Shown here: one piece after another, positions 9,086-17,434 of the stretch
Layout: each line of letters begins with the position of its first letter
How positions within the stretch are numbered: position 1 is the first letter of the stretch
DNA from: a virus
DNA length: 63,048 nt
Virus record (IMG/VR): IMGVR_UViG_3300032322_002946
Coordinates: 1 to 63,048 of that record
Reading direction: 5' to 3' (one strand)
The notes under the pieces: model-generated
What the model saw: only the letters and a program-made list of their open reading frames with translations
The model's database searches: none
What the model was told of the DNA's origin: nothing
Program-made: the position numbers and the translations under genes

Positions 9086-9102
9086 AAAAAGATATATAAA
9101 AA

Positions 9103-9771
9103 ATGAATAATAAATTTGAATTAAACCAACTAATACAACACGTTGAAGAATCAGTAGAAAATGCTAAAAATAATATCTCTAAATTAACATCGGAAATTTT
9201 GAGTATGTCTGGAATGTCTGGCAGTAAAACTAGGCATCTTTATAATAATATTTGTAATTTACCGGGTGCTAATTATTTTGAAATTGGAACCTGGAAAGGT
9301 TCTAGTTTTGTTTCCGCCCTTTATGATAATGATATCAATTCGATCGCAGTGGATAACTGGTCAGAATTTCATGGACCAAAAGATGAATTTCTATCTAATG
9401 TGAAGAAGTTTTGTCCTAATTCAAAATTTAACTTTATAGAAAAAGATAGTTTTTCAATTGAAGATGATGAAATTACTTCAATTTATGATAGTATTGACAT
9501 ATATCTTTATGATGGAAATCACACTTATGAGTCTCAAAAAAAAGCTATTACTTACTTTAACCATTTATTTTCAAAATATATTATAATAATTGTTGACGAC
9601 TTTAGAAGTGATACTCCAAATTGGGCAAATGTTAAAAAAGGCACTTTAGATGGTATAGAAGAATCCGGATTGATAGTTCATAAAAACATAGAGATAATAA
9701 CTTATCAAGAATCTAATGGACCTAATGAGTTCTGGAATGGATTTGGTCTTTTTGTTTGTGAAAAAATATAG
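9103..9771 (+). CDS. Class I SAM methyltransferase (Methyltransf_24-like)
   Basis: This 222-residue protein has an alpha-helical N-terminus, then YFEIGTWKGSSFVSAL (SAM motif I), SIAVDNW, IDIYLYDGNHTYESQKKA and IIIIVDDF. That order, with DGNHxYES and a later DD, is typical of Methyltransf_24-like enzymes found in polysaccharide clusters. It is the last gene of the plus-strand glycan cassette; the next genes are convergent on the minus strand. The substrate is unknown. Confidence 0.7.
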   Translation: MNNKFELNQLIQHVEESVENAKNNISKLTSEILSMSGMSGSKTRHLYNNICNLPGANYFEIGTWKGSSFVSALYDNDINSIAVDNWSEFHGPKDEFLSNVKKFCPNSKFNFIEKDSFSIEDDEITSIYDSIDIYLYDGNHTYESQKKAITYFNHLFSKYIIIIVDDFRSDTPNWANVKKGTLDGIEESGLIVHKNIEIITYQESNGPNEFWNGFGLFVCEKI

Positions 9772-9785
9772 ATAGTTTCTTATAA

Positions 9786-10385
9786 TTATATTCTTTGAAT
9801 AATTGTAGGTAATTGACTAAGTTCAAGAACTTTACTTTGAGTAAGTAAGAATTCTATGTCATAAAAATTAAAGTGGAAAGTTAATGTGAAGTCTTTTGCA
9901 TTAACTTTTTGTTGTGAGTAGTTAAAATTATTATCTGAAAGACCTTTAAGAATTATTTCATAAAATCTAATTGCATAAATACCATCTCTGTGAATATCAA
10001 CACAAGTAATCGTAAATGGATTAACAAAGGCATTCTCTGTGTCTAAATAGTGCTTAGAAATAACATCAAACATCAACCAATAGTTTAAATCAGAATCAAC
10101 ACTCCTAAAAGTGACAGTCAAGTCACGGGTAGTTGTAATATCTTGTACGTTTCTAGCCGGTTTGAAATTTCTTTCTTTACCTCTCATAGTGATTTGTTTT
10201 GGCATATCAAATGAAATACCGGGAAAATTCACCGATTTTATAGTAGAATTAAGATAATCAATAACATTTTCATATTGAATCCAATTCTTTTCTAAAACAG
10301 GGGTATAAGTTTCTAGTATTTCTAATGGTAGAAAATCACTAGGTAGATTAAATATAAACTGACTACTCTGACTACTTAATCTCAT
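9786..10385 (-). CDS. Phage tail-tube-like virion protein
   Basis: This 199-residue protein carries FPGISFDMPKQITMRGKERNF and a beta-rich sequence (DLTVTFRSVD, FTITCVDIHRDGIYAIRFYEIILKGL, FTLTFHFNFYDIEF). This pattern, with a PG loop and paired long strands, is what tail-tube or baseplate-tube proteins of the gp19/gp54 type show. It lies next to a large structural protein, in the same orientation and with a gap of only 7 bases. I read it as a virion tube component; a baseplate role is equally possible. Confidence 0.5.
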   Translation of the reverse strand: MRLSSQSSQFIFNLPSDFLPLEILETYTPVLEKNWIQYENVIDYLNSTIKSVNFPGISFDMPKQITMRGKERNFKPARNVQDITTTRDLTVTFRSVDSDLNYWLMFDVISKHYLDTENAFVNPFTITCVDIHRDGIYAIRFYEIILKGLSDNNFNYSQQKVNAKDFTLTFHFNFYDIEFLLTQSKVLELSQLPTIIQRI

Positions 10386-10392
10386 ATTTTAT

Positions 10393-12636
10393 TTATTTTT
10401 TTGGAATCAATAACGTTGTGTTTACACTAATATTAGAAGGTAATTTAACTACTTGACCCGGTTTTAATGCAACAGATGCGCTACCTAAATTGTTATATTG
10501 GACAAACTCTGTTACATTAACACCAACTTCTTTAGCAATTACTTTAGGACTAGCTAATGAATTTACTACATAATCTTTATATTGTGTTTCAGTTTTAGAT
10601 TGTGTATCATTTGTGGCTGGTATAGAACCAACACCAGATTTTTTAGTTGGTTCTACATCCCTACTGACATCATTTAGGTTAGTTACAGAACTTTTAATTG
10701 TGTTATCTAATTTGATTTCTTGTTTAGCTGGTTCTTGATTGGCTCTTCTTGTTATCGCTGCTGCTTGTGAATTAAGTTCGGCTACATTTTGTTTGTTATC
10801 AAATATTTTGAATAACCCAGTGTATATTACTGACGTATTACCCCTTGATGAACCAGTGATATAGAATACATTTATTCCACTATCGAAAATCTTTTTGATG
10901 TCTGTAAATTTATTTTGATTCAGTTTAAATACCAATTCACCTCTTTTTAAATCAATACTTTGCGATTCTGTGTATAATGGAAATGATAATTCTGTTTTAT
11001 CGTTTCTGATAATAAATTTAATTTCTCCAAAACCACTTAAATCAAAGTATTCTGGTTGTGTTGATAACCCAGTTGCAATAGAGAATCTAAATATGTTATC
11101 AAATGGATAAATGAGAACTTGTATTCTGCCATTACCATAAAAAGTTTTACTATCAAAAAGAGCATTCTCAGATTTAGCTATAACATTTAATCTATCTACT
11201 AATACAGGGAATGGAACTTCAACTGTTTGTATTGATACGTTATTAACCGGTGTTCCAACATTAGATGTAGCAACAGGATTACTGATATTTGCTGGTGCGT
11301 TTGATATAAGACCTCCAGTATTCACCGGTGAGGTCATAGAGTTCGCTAAATTTTGTGAAACTTGTTGTATGTTTGTAGATGTTCCTAATATAGTCGCAGC
11401 ACTTGCTGGTGAAATCTGATTAGCTGGTCTAGGTGGAAGAGGTTTTAGTTTTAACATACCCATAGAATTAGATAAACCAACTAGTGCTGGATCAACAGAG
11501 TTTTTAATATTATAAATCTTAGGTTTATTAGCCTTGTCTAAATTAATTTTAATAAGTTTCAGTGAATATTTTGATACTTCATCTTGTAACATACCATACG
11601 ATGCTCTTCTAATAATATATGAGTCATCAACCTGGTCAATTAATCTCATCTCAACATCAATAATTGCTGTAGTTGTTGAAAATTTTATGATTGGTCTAAA
11701 ATCTATAGGTTCAGAAAAATCTTGAGTTACAATAGTTGTAATAGTTTTTCCCCTAATATTCTGTTCAAACATAGTTATGTCATATTGAACATAGTATCTA
11801 CTACCCTCAAAATAAGCATCTTCAATAAATTGTCTAAATCCAGCAGCTGTTCCATCATAAGTTCCGTAAATTTCAAAAAAGTCACCATTTTCTGAATTTT
11901 TAACCATAAGACCTAAGTTCTGAAATTCAGGAGACTGAGGTATTGAAGTTGTAACTTTCGGAGCAACTAAATAAGTTGATATACCATTTATGGTTTGAAC
12001 CGAAGTTAAAAAATGAAAATCTATGAATATTGGTGAATTCAGATTCAGACCATTACCATCTGTTAGATTTGAATTAAGACTATCTTGTTTAGGTAAATTA
12101 TTAGTTCTTTGTGAAGCAATTGCATTTACTGATGGAATATTGATAGTGATATTTTTACCCCAGAGTTTCTCTTGAAATAGAAGCGGTGGTGCATTGAATC
12201 CCATTAGATATTGCTGACTAATATCAGTCATATCAAAATAGAAATTACTTATATCATAGGTTTTTTGATTTAGTATGTCAAATGCATAAACCTTTACATG
12301 AAATCCTAAGTATTCACCAAATGTCCAGTTAATTGGAAGGTGAATTTTTAATGTATCGTGTTTAGTTGGTGTTGTGGCTGAATAGTTCTTAAGTTGTAAG
12401 AAAGAATAATAATCTGGATTTACTTTTCCGTATCTGTTTGACACTTGATCTATCCTAAATAATTGATTTCCTTGTGTATTTCCAGTTACACTAGTTGAAG
12501 TAGCAACATATGAGTTATTCTTATCTTTATTATTGACTAAAATATCATAACTTTCAGTCAAAAAATTAGAATCATCATAAATATATTCAAGAAGAACGTT
12601 TTTATCTAACTTAACAAATTTTGAAGTTTTAGCCAT
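10393..12636 (-). CDS. Large virion protein with C-terminal LysM-like segment
   Basis: This 747-residue protein has no family I can name. The first half is beta-rich, with a Thr/Ser-rich middle (TSTNIQQVSQNL and Asn/Pro/Val stretches at about 400-470) and a basic, low-complexity linker at 600-670. The last 70 residues (SPKVIAKEVGVNVTEFVQYN, then LKPGQVVKLPSN) look like a LysM peptidoglycan-binding domain. A phage tail or baseplate part that touches the cell wall is the natural reading. It is transcribed toward the tail-tube-like gene. A TTTAATATATA box lies 22 bases before its ATG. Confidence 0.5.
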   Translation of the reverse strand: MAKTSKFVKLDKNVLLEYIYDDSNFLTESYDILVNNKDKNNSYVATSTSVTGNTQGNQLFRIDQVSNRYGKVNPDYYSFLQLKNYSATTPTKHDTLKIHLPINWTFGEYLGFHVKVYAFDILNQKTYDISNFYFDMTDISQQYLMGFNAPPLLFQEKLWGKNITINIPSVNAIASQRTNNLPKQDSLNSNLTDGNGLNLNSPIFIDFHFLTSVQTINGISTYLVAPKVTTSIPQSPEFQNLGLMVKNSENGDFFEIYGTYDGTAAGFRQFIEDAYFEGSRYYVQYDITMFEQNIRGKTITTIVTQDFSEPIDFRPIIKFSTTTAIIDVEMRLIDQVDDSYIIRRASYGMLQDEVSKYSLKLIKINLDKANKPKIYNIKNSVDPALVGLSNSMGMLKLKPLPPRPANQISPASAATILGTSTNIQQVSQNLANSMTSPVNTGGLISNAPANISNPVATSNVGTPVNNVSIQTVEVPFPVLVDRLNVIAKSENALFDSKTFYGNGRIQVLIYPFDNIFRFSIATGLSTQPEYFDLSGFGEIKFIIRNDKTELSFPLYTESQSIDLKRGELVFKLNQNKFTDIKKIFDSGINVFYITGSSRGNTSVIYTGLFKIFDNKQNVAELNSQAAAITRRANQEPAKQEIKLDNTIKSSVTNLNDVSRDVEPTKKSGVGSIPATNDTQSKTETQYKDYVVNSLASPKVIAKEVGVNVTEFVQYNNLGSASVALKPGQVVKLPSNISVNTTLLIPKK

Positions 12637-12658
12637 TTAAATATAGTAGAATTTTGAA

Positions 12659-12669
12659 TATATATTAAA
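12659..12669 (-). promoter_or_regulatory. Late-type TTTAATATATA box
   Basis: Minus-strand TTTAATATATA lies 22 bases upstream of the ATG of the large virion gene ending at 12636. The same box precedes at least nine other minus-strand genes here. Confidence 0.55.
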
Positions 12670-12685
12670 TAAAGAAACCTTTCTA

Positions 12686-13081
12686 TTAAGAAAGGCCTTC
12701 ACTTATTAATTTGTTAGTAACAAATTCTACTATTTTTTCATCAGGTATATCTGAGTGTTTCTGTTTAATATTTCTCCATAATTCTTGTTCTTCTATAGAC
12801 AATTTTTCTAATCTTTTATTAAGAGGTTCTATGATAGTTTCTAATCTTTTACCTTCTTCTTCTATATTATCGAGAATTTTTTGAATTTCTTGTAATAATA
12901 AACCAGATTCAAACTCTTTTCTTGTAGCTTTTTCTTGCACACCTTCTAATTGTTTTATGATGTCGTCTAAATTCTTAGTTACTTCTACAGCTTTTTTTCT
13001 ATACGTATCAAGTGAATTACTTGTTTTTAGATACTCTCTTCTAATTCTTATTGCTGATTTAACAAAAATATCATCAATCAT
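12686..13081 (-). CDS. Coiled-coil protein of unknown function
   Basis: The 131-residue product is mostly charged helix with heptad-like spacing (KKAVEVTKNLDDIIKQLEGV and IEEEGKRLETIIEPLNKRLE), so a coiled coil covers most of its length. No catalytic motif is visible. It overlaps the end of the gene at 13074-14021 by 8 bases and is probably co-transcribed with it. Its place beside virion genes suggests a structural or assembly role, which is an inference from location only. Confidence 0.65.
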   Translation of the reverse strand: MIDDIFVKSAIRIRREYLKTSNSLDTYRKKAVEVTKNLDDIIKQLEGVQEKATRKEFESGLLLQEIQKILDNIEEEGKRLETIIEPLNKRLEKLSIEEQELWRNIKQKHSDIPDEKIVEFVTNKLISEGLS

Positions 13082-14021
13082 TTTTAGTAGATTCTTTTTT
13101 AGCTCTAGGTTTTCTAGTAGTTGTCTTTTTTGGCAAATCTTTTGTCAAAACTGGTTCTTCTTCAATTGATAATGGTTCGTGTTTTTCGGTGACTGAGTCA
13201 GTAATTTGTGAATTAACAGAATCTTTAATATCTGCACCATATACTAAGTTTTTAATTTTTGATTTTATAGATTCTCTGATAGACGAAGGGTCTTCTAAGA
13301 TTTTATTAGTAAATTCATCTGCTAAAAAATCAATCATAGATATTTCATAGGAGTCTTCCATCATTTCGATAAAATCTAATCTAGGAATTCTCTCTGAAAT
13401 GTTTATACTAAAATTTAATTCAACATTTCTTTTAGTCTTTCTAAACATTGTAATGATTGGATCTTCAAACTGATTAGTGACTTGTGACACTACTTGTTTT
13501 GTTGGTTCTTGTACTTGCACAGGTGATTCTCTTTCAACTTCGATTCTAGTGATAGGTTCTTCTTGTTTGAAAGGTTTAACAACTGGCATATCTTCAGTGT
13601 CTTCACCGAGGATTTTAGCGAAAGCTGATTGTTGATTAACTATTTGTGAAGTGTTGTCCATTTCAACACCGTACTTTCTAGCCAATTCTGCCATTTCATC
13701 TTCTTCAGTTGTCATTATAATAGCACTTTCATTTGTAACCTGTGGCATGTTACCTCCAAACTTTGTTATAATCTCTTCGGGTCCATCTTGAATCATGTGT
13801 GTAGGTATATTTTTAATTTTTTCAGCTAAGAAATTATACGCACCTTGTGTGTTAAAAAAAGCAGAAGGATCTATTTCTTCTGTGTATTGTAACGGATCTG
13901 ATAACTGTCTTACATCAACTTTTTGTTTGTTTTCTAAAATGGCAATGTTTTCAAATGTATCAATCACCTTAACAATCTCTCCAGTTCTGTTATTTCTAAA
14001 TTTTCTATTAGCAAATTCCAT
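13074..14021 (-). CDS. Hypothetical protein, probably virion-associated
   Basis: This 315-residue protein begins with a compact beta-rich domain (FRNNRTGEIVKVIDTFENIA, then DVRQLSDPLQY). A long acidic, Gln/Glu/Pro-rich linker follows, then a conserved-looking helical block at about 190-260 (NVELNFSINISERIPRLDFI, MIDFLADEFTNKIL) and a basic Lys/Thr/Arg tail. I do not recognise the family. Position between gp32 and the tail genes and the modular layout fit an assembly or structural factor. Confidence 0.6.
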   Translation of the reverse strand: MEFANRKFRNNRTGEIVKVIDTFENIAILENKQKVDVRQLSDPLQYTEEIDPSAFFNTQGAYNFLAEKIKNIPTHMIQDGPEEIITKFGGNMPQVTNESAIIMTTEEDEMAELARKYGVEMDNTSQIVNQQSAFAKILGEDTEDMPVVKPFKQEEPITRIEVERESPVQVQEPTKQVVSQVTNQFEDPIITMFRKTKRNVELNFSINISERIPRLDFIEMMEDSYEISMIDFLADEFTNKILEDPSSIRESIKSKIKNLVYGADIKDSVNSQITDSVTEKHEPLSIEEEPVLTKDLPKKTTTRKPRAKKESTKND

Positions 14022-14096
14022 GGAATTATATTTTTTTTTCTCTTATTATTATATATGGTAAAAATGTTTTGTTTCATTAAATTTTTAAAACATCAT

Positions 14097-14124
14097 AAAA
14101 AAACCCACTCAATTTGAGTGGGTT
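14097..14124 (-). terminator. Rho-independent terminator after gp32
   Basis: On the minus strand AACCCACTCAA-AT-TTGAGTGGGTT is followed by seven T. It lies 25 bases past the gp32 stop codon. Confidence 0.85.
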
Positions 14125-14148
14125 AATTCATTTAATTAAGATATAATC

Positions 14149-15114
14149 TTAAAGGTCAGCGAAGAAGTCATCTTCATCTTCAGCTACTGATGTAGTTTGA
14201 GCTGGTGATGAAAAATTATCATCAAAACTGAAATCATCAGAAGATGGTGCTGATTCTGCTTTTGTTGAAGAGAATGAAGAAGAAGCTTTACCAGTTAAGA
14301 AATTAGAAATTTCTGTAATCTTAGCGTGTTGCTCTTGTGTTAGAGCTTTAGCTGCGAACTCTTCTAAGTCATGTTCTCTGTCAAGTAAGATATCTTTGAT
14401 TTTACCTTGAACACCTGCTTCAATTTTTCCTTCAACAAGTGGAGCATTTTTGAAAACACCTTTGTCTTTGAAGTAAATAGGAAGTGAAGTTGTGTCTGGT
14501 TTGAACATACTCATTTTGTAGTCTGGGTAGTTCTCATCACCTGTTTGGATTTCTTTAACTACCATAACGAAATCTTTTCCAGCTGCTAAGTCAAAAACAT
14601 TACAAGGTACTCCAGAGATTTCACCATTTTTCTCTGCCATGATTTTGTCTTTGATAGTCTTACCATATTGCATAATCATGATTTTACCAACTAATTCTGG
14701 TTGTTGCTCATCTTCAACTACTAAAACATAAGAATAGTATTTTTTAGAATACTTCAACATTTTAGATTTTTCCATTAAGATTGCATTTTTTGAATTCTGC
14801 ATTGTGTAGTAAAGGTCTGTAAGAGGACATTTCTCACCAAAGTTTTTTGGACTATCAAACCAACCAGAAAGTTCTTTCTGATTTTTGATGTCAACATAGT
14901 GAGTAATTTTCTCAATTGCTGATTGACCAACTTTACCTTCTTTGGTCAAATTAGGAAGAAATCTTACTACTGATCTCCATCCTCTTTTTTTGTCTTTCAC
15001 TTTAGAAAGATCTACACGATAGATACCATCGTTGTTTTTTGTTTGTGAACTTTCATTTAAGAAGTCCATTTTGCTGTCTAAACTGCCATTAAATAAGTCA
15101 TCTAATTCTGCCAT
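14149..15114 (-). CDS. 32: gp32-like single-stranded DNA-binding protein
   Basis: This 321-residue protein has the layout of T4 gp32: a short basic N-terminus, a core with RGWRSVVRFLPN and KYYSYVLVVED, and a Ser-rich linker leading to an acidic C-terminal tip (EDEDDFFADL), as in T4 gp32 (DDLDDLLAGL). The tip recruits replication proteins in T4. The zinc site of T4 gp32 (His and three Cys) is not conserved: only one Cys (KCPLTD) lies near the equivalent place. The gene stands alone between a hairpin-bearing leader and a terminator, as expected of a highly expressed, self-regulated gene. Confidence 0.85.
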   Translation of the reverse strand: MAELDDLFNGSLDSKMDFLNESSQTKNNDGIYRVDLSKVKDKKRGWRSVVRFLPNLTKEGKVGQSAIEKITHYVDIKNQKELSGWFDSPKNFGEKCPLTDLYYTMQNSKNAILMEKSKMLKYSKKYYSYVLVVEDEQQPELVGKIMIMQYGKTIKDKIMAEKNGEISGVPCNVFDLAAGKDFVMVVKEIQTGDENYPDYKMSMFKPDTTSLPIYFKDKGVFKNAPLVEGKIEAGVQGKIKDILLDREHDLEEFAAKALTQEQHAKITEISNFLTGKASSSFSSTKAESAPSSDDFSFDDNFSSPAQTTSVAEDEDDFFADL

Positions 15115-15137
15115 ATATTGCCTTTTATTTTTATTAT

Positions 15138-15152
15138 TCAGGTTTTACCTGA
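15138..15152 (-). promoter_or_regulatory. Hairpin in the gp32 leader, possible autoregulatory site
   Basis: TCAGGT-TTT-ACCTGA (plus-strand view) is a perfect inverted repeat 24 bases before the gp32 ATG. Between it and the start the message is A-rich and unstructured. T4 gp32 represses its own translation by binding a leader pseudoknot plus the adjacent unstructured AU-rich RNA, so this hairpin may play the same part. Confidence 0.45.
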
Positions 15153-15261
15153 TACTATTATATTAAGAATGATGAAAAAAGTTTAATAAAATTTGGTAGT
15201 TTGGTGATTTTTTACTAAAAATTCTAATCATTTTTAATTACTTATATCATATCTTAAAATA

Positions 15262-15537
15262 TTAAAATGTTTGATAAGTCTCTTCAATTTTTTTAGCCAA
15301 TGAATAATCTAAATCAGTAATTCTACCAACATCATGTGTAATTAATTTGAGTTTCAATGTATTATATTTCCATTCGATGTCTGGATGATGATTCATAATT
15401 TGACAAATCGGTGTAATTCTTGTAATAAACTGACCAACTTCAATAAAATCATTAAATTGATATGTTCTTTCTAAAAATTGACCTGCATCAGACCATTCAC
15501 TTTCAATAGATTCGTTAAATTTTTTAATTCTTTTCAT
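15262..15537 (-). CDS. Pterin-4a-carbinolamine dehydratase with capsid-targeting-like N-terminus
   Basis: This 91-residue protein is a recognisable DCoH/PhhB enzyme, with FIEVGQFITR, the NHHPDI motif (His50-His51-Pro52) and THDVGRITDLD (His68-Asp69). The catalytic His pair and the second His are all present. It normally recycles pterin cofactor for aromatic amino acid hydroxylases. It carries the window's shared leader (MKRIKKFNES), here ending F-N-E rather than (I/L)-x-E. It is the last gene of a five-gene minus-strand operon (15262-18941). A packaged metabolic enzyme is surprising. Confidence 0.85.
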   Translation of the reverse strand: MKRIKKFNESIESEWSDAGQFLERTYQFNDFIEVGQFITRITPICQIMNHHPDIEWKYNTLKLKLITHDVGRITDLDYSLAKKIEETYQTF

Positions 15538-15569
15538 TAAAATTTTTTATTTTTTTATTTTTTATCTGT

Positions 15570-16463
15570 CTAGAAGTTCAATAAAATTTTTAATGTATAA
15601 TCATATATTTGTGTATCCTCACTAAATTGTCTGTCAAATCTAGCTTTGTCCCAAATTACTTCCTCATAGTCTAAATAAGGAAGAATTGATTCTAACACTT
15701 CATCTAAATTACTTTCTAAATCAGATAGTTTCATAGTGCCAGTTTGGATAGAATCAGTGTAACCACCAATATCAATTGTTATACAAGGCTTATACATTTG
15801 TAAAATTTTATCAACAGAATAATCTCTTTTTTCATCTATGTCATATTCAGATACCCTTACTTTTCTGCCTTTGTAATCATCTGTGTCAAATTCTGCTCCA
15901 GCAAAAACACCCATTTCTTTATAATCATCAATGTTGAAGTTTTGACATTGCCATTTTTTGTCAGTTACATAATAGCTTTCGTCACTCTGTCTAAGAAAAT
16001 AATCAGGATATCCACCAATTCTTAGAGTTGGATAGACTATTTCCTTCATAATGTGAATAATAATTCTTGTTTTGTCACGCTCATCTATGTCTCTAACTGA
16101 AATTAATCCATTGAACTTATGTTTGTTGGCTTTATTGATTTTTTTATAATCACCATAAGCAACACTATACATCACCCATTTATTCTTTTCTTTTGGGACT
16201 TTATCATAGACATCCAACATTCTATCTTCGATGTATTCAATATCTACTTTTTTTAAGGCGGTTATTATTCTGTTTGTTAGTTCTAATATTTTTTCAAAGT
16301 AACCCTCTCCAATGAAATGGTCTGACCATTTTTTTAGTGAAACTAAATTAACATTAAGTATTTGTGTCCTACTCCATTCCCAGTTTTTTAGGTCTTCAAT
16401 CCAATCACCGATACCATAATTCTGAGATGATTCAAATATTTGATATTTTTTTAAGTATTTCAT
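15570..16463 (-). CDS. Hypothetical protein with capsid-targeting-like N-terminus
   Basis: The product is 297 residues and starts MKYLKKYQIFESS, with an exact I-F-E cleavage-type site at residues 9-11. I do not recognise the remainder. It is rich in aromatic and charged residues, has no signal peptide or membrane segment, and ends with an acidic helix-strand region (LSDLESNLDEVLESILPYLD). It overlaps the next gene upstream by 4 bases (ATGA type) in the operon 15262-18941. Confidence 0.75.
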   Translation of the reverse strand: MKYLKKYQIFESSQNYGIGDWIEDLKNWEWSRTQILNVNLVSLKKWSDHFIGEGYFEKILELTNRIITALKKVDIEYIEDRMLDVYDKVPKEKNKWVMYSVAYGDYKKINKANKHKFNGLISVRDIDERDKTRIIIHIMKEIVYPTLRIGGYPDYFLRQSDESYYVTDKKWQCQNFNIDDYKEMGVFAGAEFDTDDYKGRKVRVSEYDIDEKRDYSVDKILQMYKPCITIDIGGYTDSIQTGTMKLSDLESNLDEVLESILPYLDYEEVIWDKARFDRQFSEDTQIYDYTLKILLNF

Positions 16464-17434
16464 TCTATCTCTAATTCATTTAATATACTATCTAAAAGAT
16501 TAGTCTTTATTAGTATAACTTCATCTTCACACCAAGACTCTAACGAACTCTTTGTATAGTCTTCATCATCCGGGTCTAACTGAGAATATAAATCCATAGT
16601 TGAGGTAACATCACCCAACTTAAAGTTATTAAAAGAAGGATCTAAAAGTTGATTTAAGTTTTCTAAAAGATTCATATTTGGATTCCACATAATTCTTCCT
16701 CTTACCTTGAAGTATTTTTGAATCATTCTATCATCCATTTCAACACTTTCTAAAAATGATTTTAGTTTTTCCCAATTAGTATCAACACCTTCTGGTTCAA
16801 ATTTTTGAATCCATTTTCCTGGAATAGTCATTTCTTTAGAAAAAGTTTTACCATAAGAATCAGTACCTCTGCTCGTAAATTGAAATGGTGTTGGATCAAA
16901 TACATTTTGCACGGTTTTTAAGTCTCTCATTAGACTTGTCATATAGTAAGAAATACTTGGTCTTGAAGATTTACTTCTAAAAGCTGATCTATTAGGAAGT
17001 TTTCCAAAACATTCCCAAAAGTCACTTCTATCTCCAGTTGCTACTTTTGTAGTATCATAAGGTATTACAACATAATCAACTGCTTTTCCACCTTTAATAA
17101 AACCTGCACCATGTGAAAGTGCTCTTCCTGCCGAAGCAAAAACTAAAGATTTGTTTCTACGGGGCCAAACTTTCCACGAATCTAAGTTAGATATAAGTAA
17201 ATTATGAAAGTTAGTTACAGAGTAAGGAGCAATTCTATCAGAAGTTGATAACTTAGGATTAACTAAAACAAAGTCCCCACGGTCTTCATCTTTTCTAAAA
17301 ATTAAACAATCTTCAGTATAGTCCTTTCCCCAACTAAGAAATTTCTTACATTTTGTCGTAAGTATCTCAATTACTTCATCTTTTGTCAAAGTAGTAGTAT
17401 TTAGACTTTCATTTATGCTCTTTAAATGTTTCAT
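16460..17434 (-). CDS. Hypothetical protein with capsid-targeting-like N-terminus, paralogue of the 37728 gene
   Basis: This 324-residue protein starts MKHLKSINESL (I-N-E at 7-9). Residues about 40-160 parallel the 37728 gene: GDFVLVNPKL against GDYVFVDPKL, SNLDSWKVWPRR against SNLPSWKDYPRY, VDYVVIPYDT against IYEVIPFDD, and FWECFG against IWESFG. An early FR (LIFRK here, LFRG there) followed by a Ser-rich segment is faintly like an ADP-ribosyltransferase, but no full R-S-E triad is evident. T4 packages the ADP-ribosyltransferase Alt, so the idea is worth testing. Confidence 0.7.
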   Translation of the reverse strand: MKHLKSINESLNTTTLTKDEVIEILTTKCKKFLSWGKDYTEDCLIFRKDEDRGDFVLVNPKLSTSDRIAPYSVTNFHNLLISNLDSWKVWPRRNKSLVFASAGRALSHGAGFIKGGKAVDYVVIPYDTTKVATGDRSDFWECFGKLPNRSAFRSKSSRPSISYYMTSLMRDLKTVQNVFDPTPFQFTSRGTDSYGKTFSKEMTIPGKWIQKFEPEGVDTNWEKLKSFLESVEMDDRMIQKYFKVRGRIMWNPNMNLLENLNQLLDPSFNNFKLGDVTSTMDLYSQLDPDDEDYTKSSLESWCEDEVILIKTNLLDSILNELEIE

